Origin: Anaerolineae bacterium
Lineage (GTDB): Bacteria > Chloroflexota > Anaerolineae > Promineifilales > Promineifilaceae
Direction: 5' to 3'
Assembly (NCBI GenBank): GCA_020848035.1
Contig: JADLAX010000090.1
Span: 154,437 to 218,436 of the forward strand
Length of the DNA: 64,000 nt
Shown here piece by piece: positions 1-9,369 of this stretch. Both the position numbers and the translations under genes were made by a program. The first letter of the stretch is position 1; each line of letters starts with the position of its first letter. The notes beneath the pieces are model-generated. The model did no database searches. It worked only from the letters and a program-made list of their open reading frames with translations, and was not told the DNA's origin.

Positions 1-8
1 TATTTTTT

Positions 9-959
9 ATGATAGTTTCGTCGAAGGTTACGGCCGTTTTCCACCAAAAACCCCTGCTCGATTATTTAGCGGGCCGCTTTACCTACCAGCCGCGTGATAC
101 CTGGCAGGCGCGCATTGAAGCGGGTGAGGTGACCTGCAACGGCCGTTCCGCCACCCCGCACCAAATTGTCCGCCAGGGGGACATGATCGCCTGTGAACTG
201 CCCGAACCACCCCTGCCAGAGATCAACCTGGATTACCAGGTGGTGTACGAGGATGACTGGCTGCTGGCCGTCAACAAGCCGGGCAATTTGAAGGTACATG
301 GCCAGGGCCAGTTTGTCCAGGCCAACCTGGTCTACCAACTGCGCCACAACCACACGCCGCCCTACCCCGAAGCCACCCTCATCAACCGGCTGGACCGCGA
401 CACCTCCGGCGTGGTTTTGCTGGCGCGCGACGCCGACACCCTGCGCATGGTACAGGCCCAGTTTGCCGCCCGCACCGTGGCCAAAACGTACCTGGCCGTG
501 GTGGAAGGCATTCCGGCAACGGCCGTACAAACCATCGATCTGCCCATCGACCGCCTGCCCAGCGCCCAGGGCGTCTACCGCTTTGGCGTGGTGGACGATG
601 GCAAACCGGCGCAAACGGTGGTGGAAGTGCTACGGCCGTTCCCGCCCCATTACGCCCTCGTCCGCCTGACGCCGCAAACCGGACGCACCCACCAGCTGCG
701 CGTCCATCTGGCGGCCATCGGCCACCCCATCGCCGGGGACCGGCTCTACGCCCTCAGCGACGCCGACTTTCTGGCCTGGTGTGAAGACAAAAGCCGCGAC
801 AACATGCCGCTGCCGCGCCAGGCGCTGCACTGTGCCCACACCACCATCTGGCACCCGCATGAACAACGGCCGCTTAGCCTCACCGCCCCCCTGGCCAGCG
901 ACATCGTCGCTTTTCTACAAACGCTTGACCCTACCTGCAACCTTCAAGACATTTTATGA
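9..959 (+). CDS. RluA-family RNA pseudouridine synthase
   Basis: Predicted to isomerise specific uridines in rRNA or tRNA to pseudouridine in the cytoplasm. An S4-like RNA-binding region covers about residues 12-70, followed by the RluA catalytic domain. The signature NRLDRDTSGVVLLAR near residue 125 contains the catalytic Asp (family consensus HRLDxxTSG, here with Asn in place of His). A later QTGRTHQLRVHL segment is the conserved RluA motif III. The 316 aa length is normal for the family. The ATG at 9 has no visible ribosome binding site and the frame stays open to the window edge, so a start further upstream is possible. The stop overlaps the next gene by four bases (ATGA), which suggests translational coupling. 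The exact target (RluA, C or D type) cannot be told. Confidence 0.88.
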   Translation: MIVSSKVTAVFHQKPLLDYLAGRFTYQPRDTWQARIEAGEVTCNGRSATPHQIVRQGDMIACELPEPPLPEINLDYQVVYEDDWLLAVNKPGNLKVHGQGQFVQANLVYQLRHNHTPPYPEATLINRLDRDTSGVVLLARDADTLRMVQAQFAARTVAKTYLAVVEGIPATAVQTIDLPIDRLPSAQGVYRFGVVDDGKPAQTVVEVLRPFPPHYALVRLTPQTGRTHQLRVHLAAIGHPIAGDRLYALSDADFLAWCEDKSRDNMPLPRQALHCAHTTIWHPHEQRPLSLTAPLASDIVAFLQTLDPTCNLQDIL

Positions 960-1480
960 TCAAACAGATCCGCCTCGCGCTCATCTTCCTGCTGCTCCTC
1001 TGCACCGCTTGCGACCTGCTGCCACCGCCCGCCACCACCGACGACGGTATTTTGGCCCCCGACGCGCCCCAGCTGCCCGACGCGCCCAGCGCAACGGCCG
1101 TTGTCACCGAAGTGATCGACGGCGACACAATTGAGGTGCTGCTGGACGGCCAACGCTACCGGGTCCGCTACATCGGCATCGACACGCCAGAGCGGGACGA
1201 AGCGTGTTTTAGCGACGCCACCGCCGCCAACGCTGCCTACGTGGAGGGCCAAACCGTGCGGCTGGTGCAAGACGTCAGCCAAACCGACCGCTTCGACCGG
1301 CTGCTGCGCTACGTTTACGTAGATGAGGTGCTGGTCAACGCCGAATTGGTCGCGGGCGGCTGGGCCGAATCGAAACGCTACCCGCCCGACGATACGCTGT
1401 ACGACTACCTGGAAACGTTGGAAGCTACGGCGGCCGAGGCAGAGCTCGGCTGCTACCCAGCTGGCGTTTTCACCCCCTAA
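956..1480 (+). CDS. Thermonuclease-family (SNase-like) lipoprotein
   Basis: A small secreted or membrane-anchored nuclease of the staphylococcal nuclease family, 174 aa. The N-terminus has a basic start, a hydrophobic stretch and a Cys in the context LLCTAC, so lipidation is likely. The SNase domain covers about residues 45-165: VIDGDTIEV, the metal and active-site strand RYIGIDTPE (Asp and Glu), and DRFDRLLRYVYV with the expected catalytic Arg. These elements suggest an active Ca-dependent phosphodiesterase. The start ATG overlaps the stop of the pseudouridine synthase gene (ATGA), so the two are probably translationally coupled even though one product is cytoplasmic and the other exported. 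Confidence 0.85.
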   Translation: MIKQIRLALIFLLLLCTACDLLPPPATTDDGILAPDAPQLPDAPSATAVVTEVIDGDTIEVLLDGQRYRVRYIGIDTPERDEACFSDATAANAAYVEGQTVRLVQDVSQTDRFDRLLRYVYVDEVLVNAELVAGGWAESKRYPPDDTLYDYLETLEATAAEAELGCYPAGVFTP

Positions 1481-1489
1481 GCTTAAAAT

Positions 1490-1543
1490 CTCCCCGGAAA
1501 ATTCAGTAACAACTCGCTTACCCGAAACTATTTTCCGGGGAAT
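1490..1543 (+). terminator. Inverted repeat after the nuclease gene, possible terminator
   Basis: CCCCGGAAAA at 1492-1501 is matched by TTTTCCGGGG at 1531-1540, with a loop of about 30 nt, followed by AATTTT. It starts ten bases after the nuclease stop. The long loop and weak T-run make it an imperfect intrinsic terminator. Confidence 0.45.
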
Positions 1544-1623
1544 TTTGCCTACTATGTCTCTTTTTTCCCAGGCGCTGGCAGAACGGCCGTATACTTTCCG
1601 CACACAACTTTGGAGGTAAACCA

Positions 1624-2826
1624 ATGCCAATTTTAGACAATTACCAGCAGTTTAACGGCCGTCACTGGGAAACCGGCCCCGTCGCCAACTTTTTAGCCTA
1701 CACTGGCGTGAAAGCACCGCACACGGGACGGCCGTACAGCGAAGCCTTACTCATGGGCGTCAGCGGCGGCGCAGTGATGGGCTACTTCTCCTTTGCCTAC
1801 GAGGGGTACGATCCCCACGCCCGCATCCTCACCCGCAACACCTTCGACCCGCTGGACACGATGCTGTCCCGCCTGGGCATCGTGCAGCACCGTCGGCACA
1901 CCACCAACCCAGACAAAGCCGTGGCCAACCTGGTAGACACCCTGGCCGGCGGCGAACCAGCCATCGTTTGGGCTGATTTTTTCAGCCTGCCCTACAACGC
2001 CTTTCCCTACGACCAGGGCATGTGGGCCATGTTCCCCATCGTGGTGTACGGCTGCGATGAAGCTACCGCCCACATCGCCGACCGCGCCCGCGTGCCGCTG
2101 ACCGTCAGCGCCGGGGCGCTGCACACCGCCCGCGCCCGCGTTAAAAAGGACAAGTTTCGCCTGCTCACCCTGGAGCCACCCCTCCCCGACAAGCTGCCCG
2201 GCGCGGTGCAGGCGGGCATTTGGGACTGCCTGAAGCTGTACACCGAAAAACCGCCCAAAGGCTCCAAAAACAACTTTGGCCTGGCCGCTTACAAAAATTG
2301 GGCCAACTTGCTCACCAAACCCAAAACACGCCTCAGCTGGGCGCGTGAGTTCCCGCGCGGGCGCAAGCTGCTGGCCGGGCTGATGGGCGTCTTTCACGAC
2401 ATCAACTGCTTTGGCAAGGTGGGTTTTGCCGAACGGGACGTTTACGCCGATTTTCTGGATGAAGCCAGCGTGATTCTCGATAAACCCGCGCTGCAAACGG
2501 TCGCTGCCGAATTCCGGCGCAGCGCGGCCGCCTGGGAGGCGCTGAGCCAGGCGCTGCTGCCCGCCAACGTACCGCTGCTGGGCGAGATGGCGCAAATCCA
2601 GCTAGGGCAGCGCGATCTACTGCTAAACCAGGGCAGCGCCGCCACCGCTGAAATCCGGCAGCTCAAAGCGCGCGAGAAGGCGCTGCTGGTGCAGGCCGAA
2701 ACTGATTTTCCGTTGAGTGAAAAAGAGGTAGTAGAATTTCAGGCGGGGTTGGCGGAAAAGGTGATGCAAATTTGTGCGGTGGAGGAAACGGCCGTTGCCC
2801 AGCTGCGTCAGGCCATGTTGGCGTAA
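1624..2826 (+). CDS. BtrH N-terminal domain / DUF4872 family protein
   Basis: A 400-residue cytoplasmic protein resembling the BtrH family, named for the butirosin acyltransferase BtrH, with a cysteine-protease-like fold. The N-terminus has the family layout: a short lead, then SEALLMGVSGGAVMGYF around residues 40-55, then IVWADFFSLPYN and FPIVVYGCDE around residues 118-150. The second half resembles DUF4872 and is largely helical. The usual early HCES-type Cys/His motif is replaced here by HWETGPVANF, so catalysis is uncertain. A strong ribosome binding site (GGAGG at 1611-1615) sets the start. No biosynthetic cluster adjoins it; the neighbours are a nuclease gene and a convergent kinase gene that ends five bases after its stop. 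The substrate is unknown. Confidence 0.7.
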   Translation: MPILDNYQQFNGRHWETGPVANFLAYTGVKAPHTGRPYSEALLMGVSGGAVMGYFSFAYEGYDPHARILTRNTFDPLDTMLSRLGIVQHRRHTTNPDKAVANLVDTLAGGEPAIVWADFFSLPYNAFPYDQGMWAMFPIVVYGCDEATAHIADRARVPLTVSAGALHTARARVKKDKFRLLTLEPPLPDKLPGAVQAGIWDCLKLYTEKPPKGSKNNFGLAAYKNWANLLTKPKTRLSWAREFPRGRKLLAGLMGVFHDINCFGKVGFAERDVYADFLDEASVILDKPALQTVAAEFRRSAAAWEALSQALLPANVPLLGEMAQIQLGQRDLLLNQGSAATAEIRQLKAREKALLVQAETDFPLSEKEVVEFQAGLAEKVMQICAVEETAVAQLRQAMLA

Positions 2827-2830
2827 GCAG

Positions 2831-4267
2831 CTAAGCCAGCGGCAAGTAAACCTGGAACGTGGTCCCCCGGTTGGCCCCCTGGCTGATCACGTTCACCTGG
2901 CCTTGCAGCATGCCGCTAATAGCCTGAACAATAAACAGCCCCAGCCCCAGCCCACGCCGTTCATCCACATTGCTGGCCCGGTAAAACAGCTCAAAAACGC
3001 GGGCCTGCTCCTGCGGTGGAATGCCAATGCCCTCATCCTGAACCTCCAGCACCAGCTGGCGCTCATCGTGCCACAAGCGCACCTGAACCTGCGTGTCGTC
3101 GCTTGAATATTTCAGCGCATTGGAAACCAGGTTGGCGCCAATCTGCTGCAAGAGGTCAAGATCGGTTTGGATGGGGGTTGCCAGGGCGGCAGCAAAGTCA
3201 AATGCCACCCGGTGCGGCCGGTTAACATCGCGCAAAATACGCTCTGAAAGCTGCTGGCTGAGGCGGTTGAAGGGAATGGTCTGGTACGACGGCCGTATCC
3301 GCTCCCGCTGCGCCTGTTCCACCATCGTGACGTCTTTCAGCAAATCGTTGAGGTAAAAGACCGCCTCGCGAATCCGCAAATGAGCCGCATCGCGCCGATC
3401 GGGTGCCAGCCGATCGTAATATTGCTGCAGCAGCTCCGACGAGCTGTTGATGATCGACAACGGGGTGCGAAATTCATGGGTCACCACGGTGATGATGCGC
3501 GATTGCAGCTCGCCCATCTCCGTTTCCAGGGCCAGCGCCTGGGCCAGTTTGCCCCCCAGGTGCTGCTCACGGACCAGTGATTCTTCCAGTTCGCTGGTGC
3601 GGGCCAACACCGCTTCTTCCAACACTTCATTTTGCAGCCGGTAAGCGGCCGTTTCCTGCTGCGCCAGATTAACCGCCCGCACCTGTTCAATCGCTTCATT
3701 AAAGCTGCGCCGCCACAAATAGACCATCAGCGGCAGCGCCGAAAACATCACCATCATGGCCAAAAACTGGGCCAGAGGATCGTAGGTGCTGTAGCTCACC
3801 AACCGCCCGGTTGTCTCCAGCCAGACCAACACCCCACCCAGCGCCCAATTCAACCCGGTAATCAGAATGCTGACCCAGGTGCCGCTTAAAAAGCCAGCCA
3901 CCAGCGGCGTCAGCGTAATGACGCTGATAAAGGGCGTGCCCGTTAACCCTTCTGGGCCAGCCACGGTAACGGCCGCCAACGTTAACCACAAAACGGCCGA
4001 AACCAGGTACCCCGTCTCATGCACCCACCCGGCATTCAGGCTGAACTTGGCCACCATCAGGCAGCTCAACAGGGCAATCACCGCAGCCAAAAAGCGCATT
4101 TCGTTGGAGGGCGTAGACACAAGAGGCAGCAAGGCAAAAACAATGCTGATCAAAATCAGGCCAGCCCGAATTAATAAATTGATCAGGTAAGCCTGACGAG
4201 TTTTTTCCTCATCATCGGCAAAAATCGGCGAAGCAAACCATTGTTGTAACTGCTGCACGTGGGTCAT
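2831..4267 (-). CDS. Membrane sensor histidine kinase
   Basis: An orphan two-component sensor kinase of about 478 aa. The N-terminal half holds about six membrane helices (residues 30-190) with little extracytoplasmic sequence, like 7TM- or MASE-type sensors. A short coiled coil around 200-255 leads to the HisKA box THEFRTPLS with the phospho-accepting His near residue 260. The HATPase domain follows, with N box NALKYSS, G1 DEGIGIP and G2 GLGLGLFIV, so it should be catalytically competent. An upstream TTG would add four residues; the ATG at 4267 is preferred, although no clear ribosome binding site is seen for either. No response regulator is nearby, so its partner must lie elsewhere. Confidence 0.9.
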   Translation of the reverse strand: MTHVQQLQQWFASPIFADDEEKTRQAYLINLLIRAGLILISIVFALLPLVSTPSNEMRFLAAVIALLSCLMVAKFSLNAGWVHETGYLVSAVLWLTLAAVTVAGPEGLTGTPFISVITLTPLVAGFLSGTWVSILITGLNWALGGVLVWLETTGRLVSYSTYDPLAQFLAMMVMFSALPLMVYLWRRSFNEAIEQVRAVNLAQQETAAYRLQNEVLEEAVLARTSELEESLVREQHLGGKLAQALALETEMGELQSRIITVVTHEFRTPLSIINSSSELLQQYYDRLAPDRRDAAHLRIREAVFYLNDLLKDVTMVEQAQRERIRPSYQTIPFNRLSQQLSERILRDVNRPHRVAFDFAAALATPIQTDLDLLQQIGANLVSNALKYSSDDTQVQVRLWHDERQLVLEVQDEGIGIPPQEQARVFELFYRASNVDERRGLGLGLFIVQAISGMLQGQVNVISQGANRGTTFQVYLPLA

Positions 4268-4349
4268 AAAAATTGACAACTTGATGCGGTAATAACCCAG
4301 GTGCGCCGCCTTTGCCCTGGTGTGAGTGCCGCACCACTAATCACTGACG

Positions 4350-4802
4350 TTATTTGATCCGTTTACTCTCTAAATTGGCATGCATATCCAAATAACGCAG
4401 CCAGGCACCCAGGGTAATCATGCCGTACTGGTTGTGTTTCACCGGCATAAACTGATCCACTTGCTGATCATCCAACGCTTCGGCCAGCGCCACACTTTTC
4501 TTGCGCGCCAGGCGAAACTCTGCCTTGAGCTGCTCCCAGCTACGGCTGCGCGACGGCCGATATCCGTCGTACTCTTCTTCCTTGAAAGGTTCGCCCAGAC
4601 CCACACGTAAACGGCTTTGCCCCCACAACTCAATGCCCACAATGTGGCTCAGCGTTTGCCGATTGCGTTCACTGTCTGGCGCTTTTTCTAGACGACGCTC
4701 GATTTTTTCCCCGCTTGCGTTTAGCTTTTCACCCCAGGCCGACATGGTCCATTTCTTACCGGGTCGTTCCAACAGAAATTGGCGCATAATCGTTTCAAAC
4801 AT
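4350..4802 (-). CDS. DinB-like superfamily protein
   Basis: A 150-residue helical protein resembling the DinB/YfiT four-helix-bundle superfamily, whose members bind a divalent metal and often act as thiol-dependent transferases. Visible features are an early helix with SHIVGIELWGQ (first His of the usual triad) and the C-terminal stretch TLGAWLRYLDMHANLESKRI, which matches the typical final helix with a D-x-H metal-binding pair. The frame is open further upstream to 4904. The ATG at 4802 is chosen because GGAGA precedes it and homology-like sequence starts there (MFETIMRQFLLE). It ends about 80 bases from the kinase start, and both genes are on the minus strand. The function is not determinable. 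Confidence 0.65.
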   Translation of the reverse strand: MFETIMRQFLLERPGKKWTMSAWGEKLNASGEKIERRLEKAPDSERNRQTLSHIVGIELWGQSRLRVGLGEPFKEEEYDGYRPSRSRSWEQLKAEFRLARKKSVALAEALDDQQVDQFMPVKHNQYGMITLGAWLRYLDMHANLESKRIK

Positions 4803-4934
4803 AAATCTACATCTCCACAGTTGAAAAAACAATGTAACTTTTGTGGGAAAATCCCTGTTCAGGTGCAACAAGATTGGCCAAAAAACCAGTTTCCCGCCGC
4901 ACACGGGGCAAAGCGGCCTCGGGCGGAAAACCCA

Positions 4935-7900
4935 CTAAACCTCAGGCAGCGGCGGCATTTGCTCTAGCCACAGCCGGATCAGCTCCGCACGGAAGTGGTA
5001 GTGCAGCGTATTATCCGACTGGCCCGCAGGCCCCATAGGCTGCTGGCTAACCAGCAGAGTGCGGCTCTCTAATCGCGCCAGGGCCGACTGCCAGCGATCG
5101 GGCGAGACGTGGCCGCGTTCACCTAGAAATTGCCTCAGCGCTTTGATCGTCACCGGCGCAGCGCTGCGGCTGAGCTCGGCCACGGCGCGCAGCACCAGCT
5201 GCTCTGCCTCGCCAGACTCGGCCCAGAGGTAGCGAAAATGCATATCGCCCCGCTGCAGGAGGCGCTGCACCACCTGATCTACATCCACCACGGTCAGGTA
5301 AGTGACATGCATTTCGTTGTGCACCTGTACCAATTCATGCAGCAGCAGCTGGGCCAGGTATGGGTGGCCCGCCGCCAGGTGCACCAACCGGTCCAGCGCT
5401 GGCGGATCATACGCAACATGGTAGGGGGCCACCGGGCCGGTGATAAGCTGGTGCATTTCCAGCTGCGTAAGCGGCATAAGGGAGCGATAGACGGCATTAT
5501 CTAGCAGCGTGGCCCATTCGTCCACGGCCGTTTCCGCCAAACCCCACCCGGCAAACACAAAGTCAATCTGGCTCTCGTGCTGCCGCAGGGTGTGCAAAAA
5601 ACGGAGAATGTCGGCGGGTAAACGGCCGTCTACCACCCACTGCGCCAATCGTTCGGCATCATCTACCAGGAGCAGCAGCTTTTTATCGCCCAACTGCGGC
5701 AGCAGTTGGCGCAAAAAGCGGGCACGGAAGAAAAATTCGGGCGATTCGGCAAACTCGGCCCGGGGCGGTAGCGCCGCCTGGAGCGGCAGTGCCGCCCCAA
5801 TGCCCTGCTGCGACAATACAAACACAATCTCGTCGGCCAGAGCGTACAAAAAGTCGGCCTCGTTTTGCGCCGGATGGCCCTGCAGGTCCAGATGCACCGC
5901 CCAGTGGGTGGCCGCCAGCGCCCCAGGCAGCTGGTTCAGCAGCGAGGTTTTGCCACTGCGCGCTATGCCTTGCAGCACAATGAGGCTGCTGCGATTGGCG
6001 TGGGCCAGCGTGTCCTGCACAAAACGCAGCAGTTCGCCGCGCCCGGCAAAAAAGTCGCCGGGTTTGAGCGGCGTACCGGGGAGGTAGGGATTGGGCTGGA
6101 TGGGCAGAAACGGCCGTTCCTGCCGGGCAATATTGAGTTGATGGTCAAACTGCCGCCGCTGATCGGCCGCCACGCCGTCGGTAAAACGGAGTTCAACCGC
6201 CAGGACCAGCTCCTGGCGGCCCGCTTCCGGCATGATAATCATGGCCACCGGCTGCGCCGCGCCAGGCGGCAGCTCGGCCAGCTGCGCCTCGCTTTTAACG
6301 CCCAGCAGGTAATAACCCTCGCCGGGCAGCAGCTGCACGCGCACCGAATAGGCCGGGCTTAGCCCGTGGTTGTGCACCTGCCACACCAACGGCAGCTCCT
6401 CGGCAAACTCGGCGTGGGGCGTGCTTAAGGTTAACACCAGTTCGGCCTGGGCAGTTACCCGGGCACTCTCCGCCTGGATCAGCTGCTGCCAGCGGCGCAG
6501 CAGCCGCTCCAGGGCAGGCAGGTGGGGCAGCGGCACCGGCAGCAACTGGGCCAGGGCGGCCTGAACGGCCGTCATCGCCTCCCCAACGGCCGTTGCGCTG
6601 TTCTCTAAAAAGATGCGACGCGTGGCCAAATCTCCCGCCTGGTTCACTTTTTGCAGCTGGTGCACGATGCGGCTGAGGTGACGGCCGTTTTGCACTACCA
6701 GGGTGGGCAGCGCGGTGCTGTTGGGCGGCGGCGGTAGCGTCAGTAAATCAACTTCGGCCAGCGTCTGAACCGGCAGCACCGCCTGGAGCATCTGGTAAAA
6801 CGGCCCCAAATCGGCCGCCCAGCGCCAGCCGCGCTGTTCGGTGAGCAGGATGGCAACGGCCGTTACCGCCCGCTCATCTTGCACCACTTCCTGGCTGTAG
6901 CCCAGGGTGTGCAGCGCCGCAGCCAGTTGGGCCACGGCAGGCTGGCTGCGCTCGGTGTGCCGGGCCAGGTGCGCCAGCACGTCATAGGCCTGCGGCGTCT
7001 GGTCAAACAGGCGGTAGAGCAGCGGCAGCGGCTCCTCGCTTTGCTGGCGTACGCGCCGCCGCAGCTGGGCGGCCCGGTCTACCGGCCGGGTGCGGACGCT
7101 GAAAACGGGCACCACCAAAAGTGCCTGCCAACCACCCAGCACAATGGCCAGGAGCAGGGCCAGCAGCCAGGCCAGCCAGGGCGCGGCCAGCAAAATGGCC
7201 AGCTGCGATCCAGAATCAGCCAAAAGCGCCTGCTGGCGCTGGAGCAGGGACACCGTTTCGGCCGTCAGGTTGTCGTTGGCGGCGAGCCAATGGTTGGTCA
7301 ACAGAACGGCCGTGCCCCACAGCAGGTAAGCCAGGTGCAGCAGCAGCATAACCAACGTGGTTACTACCACAAAGGTGGCCAGCCAAACGGCTGTCGCCCG
7401 CGCTCGCCAGCGGTCCACTGGATTTTTCGGCAGCAGCACCACGACAAAACCGAGGTTGACCAGGGCAAAGAGCAGGATGGGCCACAGCAGGGGCGACAGC
7501 CGCGCCAGTTGCGCCGTGAAGGGTTGCCAGGCGGCAGGCAAGACCAAAACAGCCAGTTCTGGCCAGTTTTGGACCAGGGCTGCCAGCAGCCAGAACAGCG
7601 CCCCGGCCACCGCCACAAGGGCCAGCACCAGGCCCGCCCGCAGCCCCAGGCGCAGAGCGGCCTCGTCCCCGGCAAACCATTTTTTGAGCGGTTCGCCCGC
7701 CTGGAATAGGTCGAGCAGCGACGGCCGTTCTGCCACCACCTCACCCCGCCTGCGCCAACCGACCACGGCCCCGGACCCCACCCAAAAGAGGAGCAGCAGC
7801 GGCAAAATCAGCTCGGGGTGAACGGGCCAATCGCCCATCGGCCGGGTGAACCCGCGTAGAAAACTGGCGGTGGCATTCAGGAGATCGGGGCTGGATTCGG

Positions 7901-8243
7901 GGATGGTGGTGGGGAGACGGCCGTAACCAACCAAAACACGCCCGGGCAAAAACAGGCCCAGGTAGACCAGCCAGCTGGCCACCAGCCCCGCCTGGGCGCC
8001 GCGCCGCGCGCCCTGCCACCAGCCAATTGCCCTGGCCCGGCGGGCCGCCCAGAAACCCAGACCAAGCAGCGCGGGCAATGCCAGCACCGCCGATCCGATG
8101 AGCCAGATGAGGTGGATATGCGGGGGAAACGGCCGTTGCCACCCCACCAACCAGCGCGGCGCCAACAATCTAATCAGAGGATACAAACCGGCCAGAGTGA
8201 TGATCAGGCCACCAATCAGGCCAGTTCCCAGGGCACGTTGCAT
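4935..8243 (-). CDS. Large membrane protein with C-terminal AAA/STAND-type ATPase
   Basis: A 1102-residue protein. The first 40% is membrane-embedded: two or three helices around residues 5-130, then groups of helices around 155-400. A cytoplasmic helical region follows, then a beta-rich stretch around 600-690 (ELVLTLS..., LVWQVHNHGLSPAYS) that looks like an Ig-like/CARDB domain. The ATPase comes next, about 715-1100: FFAGRGELLRFVQ, Walker A GIARSGKTSLL, Walker B KLLLLVDDAERLA, and a C-terminal winged-helix-like tail. The arrangement resembles Orc1/Cdc6-like STAND ATPases used in signalling or regulated assembly. I know no named family with this whole architecture. It lies between a DinB-like gene and a secreted SH3 lipoprotein gene on the same strand, possibly in one transcription unit. 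Confidence 0.75.
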   Translation of the reverse strand: MQRALGTGLIGGLIITLAGLYPLIRLLAPRWLVGWQRPFPPHIHLIWLIGSAVLALPALLGLGFWAARRARAIGWWQGARRGAQAGLVASWLVYLGLFLPGRVLVGYGRLPTTIPESSPDLLNATASFLRGFTRPMGDWPVHPELILPLLLLFWVGSGAVVGWRRRGEVVAERPSLLDLFQAGEPLKKWFAGDEAALRLGLRAGLVLALVAVAGALFWLLAALVQNWPELAVLVLPAAWQPFTAQLARLSPLLWPILLFALVNLGFVVVLLPKNPVDRWRARATAVWLATFVVVTTLVMLLLHLAYLLWGTAVLLTNHWLAANDNLTAETVSLLQRQQALLADSGSQLAILLAAPWLAWLLALLLAIVLGGWQALLVVPVFSVRTRPVDRAAQLRRRVRQQSEEPLPLLYRLFDQTPQAYDVLAHLARHTERSQPAVAQLAAALHTLGYSQEVVQDERAVTAVAILLTEQRGWRWAADLGPFYQMLQAVLPVQTLAEVDLLTLPPPPNSTALPTLVVQNGRHLSRIVHQLQKVNQAGDLATRRIFLENSATAVGEAMTAVQAALAQLLPVPLPHLPALERLLRRWQQLIQAESARVTAQAELVLTLSTPHAEFAEELPLVWQVHNHGLSPAYSVRVQLLPGEGYYLLGVKSEAQLAELPPGAAQPVAMIIMPEAGRQELVLAVELRFTDGVAADQRRQFDHQLNIARQERPFLPIQPNPYLPGTPLKPGDFFAGRGELLRFVQDTLAHANRSSLIVLQGIARSGKTSLLNQLPGALAATHWAVHLDLQGHPAQNEADFLYALADEIVFVLSQQGIGAALPLQAALPPRAEFAESPEFFFRARFLRQLLPQLGDKKLLLLVDDAERLAQWVVDGRLPADILRFLHTLRQHESQIDFVFAGWGLAETAVDEWATLLDNAVYRSLMPLTQLEMHQLITGPVAPYHVAYDPPALDRLVHLAAGHPYLAQLLLHELVQVHNEMHVTYLTVVDVDQVVQRLLQRGDMHFRYLWAESGEAEQLVLRAVAELSRSAAPVTIKALRQFLGERGHVSPDRWQSALARLESRTLLVSQQPMGPAGQSDNTLHYHFRAELIRLWLEQMPPLPEV

Positions 8244-8248
8244 TAAAT

Positions 8249-8331
8249 GAATGGTTAATGGTCAATGGTTAACGGTGAATTGTCAATGGACGGTTAACCA
8301 TTAACAATAGACCATTAACAATTGACCATTC
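8249..8331. repeat. Intergenic inverted repeat of TGGTTAATGGTC-like words
   Basis: This AT-rich element fills the gap between two minus-strand genes. The left half carries tandem variants of ATGGTTAATGGTCAATGG. The right half carries the complementary TTAACCATTAACAATAGACC and TTAACAATTGACCATT. Folded, it makes a long imperfect hairpin. It belongs to the class of word-repeat inverted repeats seen in other co-directional gaps of this window. Confidence 0.75.
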
Positions 8332-9336
8332 TCACGGTTCCCACTGATAGTGAACCAGGGTGCTGAGATAATATTGGCCTTGCCACTGCTCCACACCCAC
8401 CACCCAGGTGCCCCAGTTGAGCCCGGCAAATTCATCGGTGCCTGGGCGGTGGAAGGCGTAGAAGTTGAGCGGCGCATAGGCGTCGGGGAGGATGACAAAA
8501 CCGGCGGTACCGCCGTGTAAAATTTCGTTGCAGGCGGTGGCGGTGGCGTCCAGGAAGTCGGTTTGCAGGCGGGGCAGCAGCACCTGGGCGGGCGTGCCGA
8601 GGATCGCTTCGCCGCTGCCCGCCGCGCTGCCCCAGTTGTAGCTGGTGGGGTCGCTAAAGAGCCCTTGATTGTCCAGCAGCGTTTCTTTTTCATGCCAGAG
8701 CAGGCGCACGCGCAGACCGCGTTCCGGGTGGATGAGTTGGGCCAGGGCAGCATCGTCTTGATTGGTTACGGCCGTTTCCAACCGATCCAGCAGCGGCAAG
8801 ACGGCCGTATCGCCACAAAACGCCGCATCTGGCACAAAGCCCGTCAGGAAGCGGCTGTTGACCCAGCCCGTAACCGCGCCGCGCTGCACCGGCACCCAGG
8901 TCGAACCGGCTACCACCTGGCCGCTGCCGGTAATCTGCACGTCGGTGGCGTTGGGCGGGATGGTGCCGACGATGCCAAAGTCTACGCCAGGGCCGGAGCG
9001 TACGTTGAGCACGTCCGTTGGCTCGACGAAGATCGTAGCAAAACCAGCCTGGGTGCTGGCCGCAGTGGTAGCGGTGGGTGGTACGGCCGTTGCCGTCGGC
9101 ACAACATCGGTGGGTACAGCTTCAGGTAAATCAGGCGGCGTGGCGGTGGGGCTTGTGCTGAGCGGCGTCGCAGGAACGGCCGTTGGCTCCGCAGCCTGTT
9201 CGCCAGTCGCAGGCGGCGGCGTGGGCAGGGTCAGCGTAGGCACCACGGTTGGTTCAGCGGCGCTGCCGCAGCCTGCCAGCAGCAAAACCACGCCCAAAAC
9301 ACAGCAGAAATTCTTCGTTGCGGCTCGAACAGTCAT
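8332..9336 (-). CDS. SH3-domain lipoprotein with Pro/Thr-rich linker
   Basis: A 334-residue exported lipoprotein. The signal peptide ends in the lipobox LLLAGC (Cys near residue 22). A low-complexity Pro/Thr/Ala/Val linker covers about residues 25-95. A bacterial SH3 (SH3b) domain spans about 97-170 (DVLNVRSGPGVDFGIVGTI ... WVPVQRGAVTGWVNSRFL), typical of cell-wall-binding modules. The C-terminal 160 residues (LLDRLETAVTNQDDAALAQLI, ...) look like a ligand-binding or NTF2-like unit that I cannot name. CGGAG precedes the ATG. The ychF gene lies upstream on the same strand, separated by a cloverleaf-like repeat. A role at the cell surface is likely; the specific function is unknown. Confidence 0.8.
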   Translation of the reverse strand: MTVRAATKNFCCVLGVVLLLAGCGSAAEPTVVPTLTLPTPPPATGEQAAEPTAVPATPLSTSPTATPPDLPEAVPTDVVPTATAVPPTATTAASTQAGFATIFVEPTDVLNVRSGPGVDFGIVGTIPPNATDVQITGSGQVVAGSTWVPVQRGAVTGWVNSRFLTGFVPDAAFCGDTAVLPLLDRLETAVTNQDDAALAQLIHPERGLRVRLLWHEKETLLDNQGLFSDPTSYNWGSAAGSGEAILGTPAQVLLPRLQTDFLDATATACNEILHGGTAGFVILPDAYAPLNFYAFHRPGTDEFAGLNWGTWVVGVEQWQGQYYLSTLVHYQWEP

Positions 9337-9369
9337 CGTTTGCTCCGGTGTTTGTTAGCGCCGATCCCG

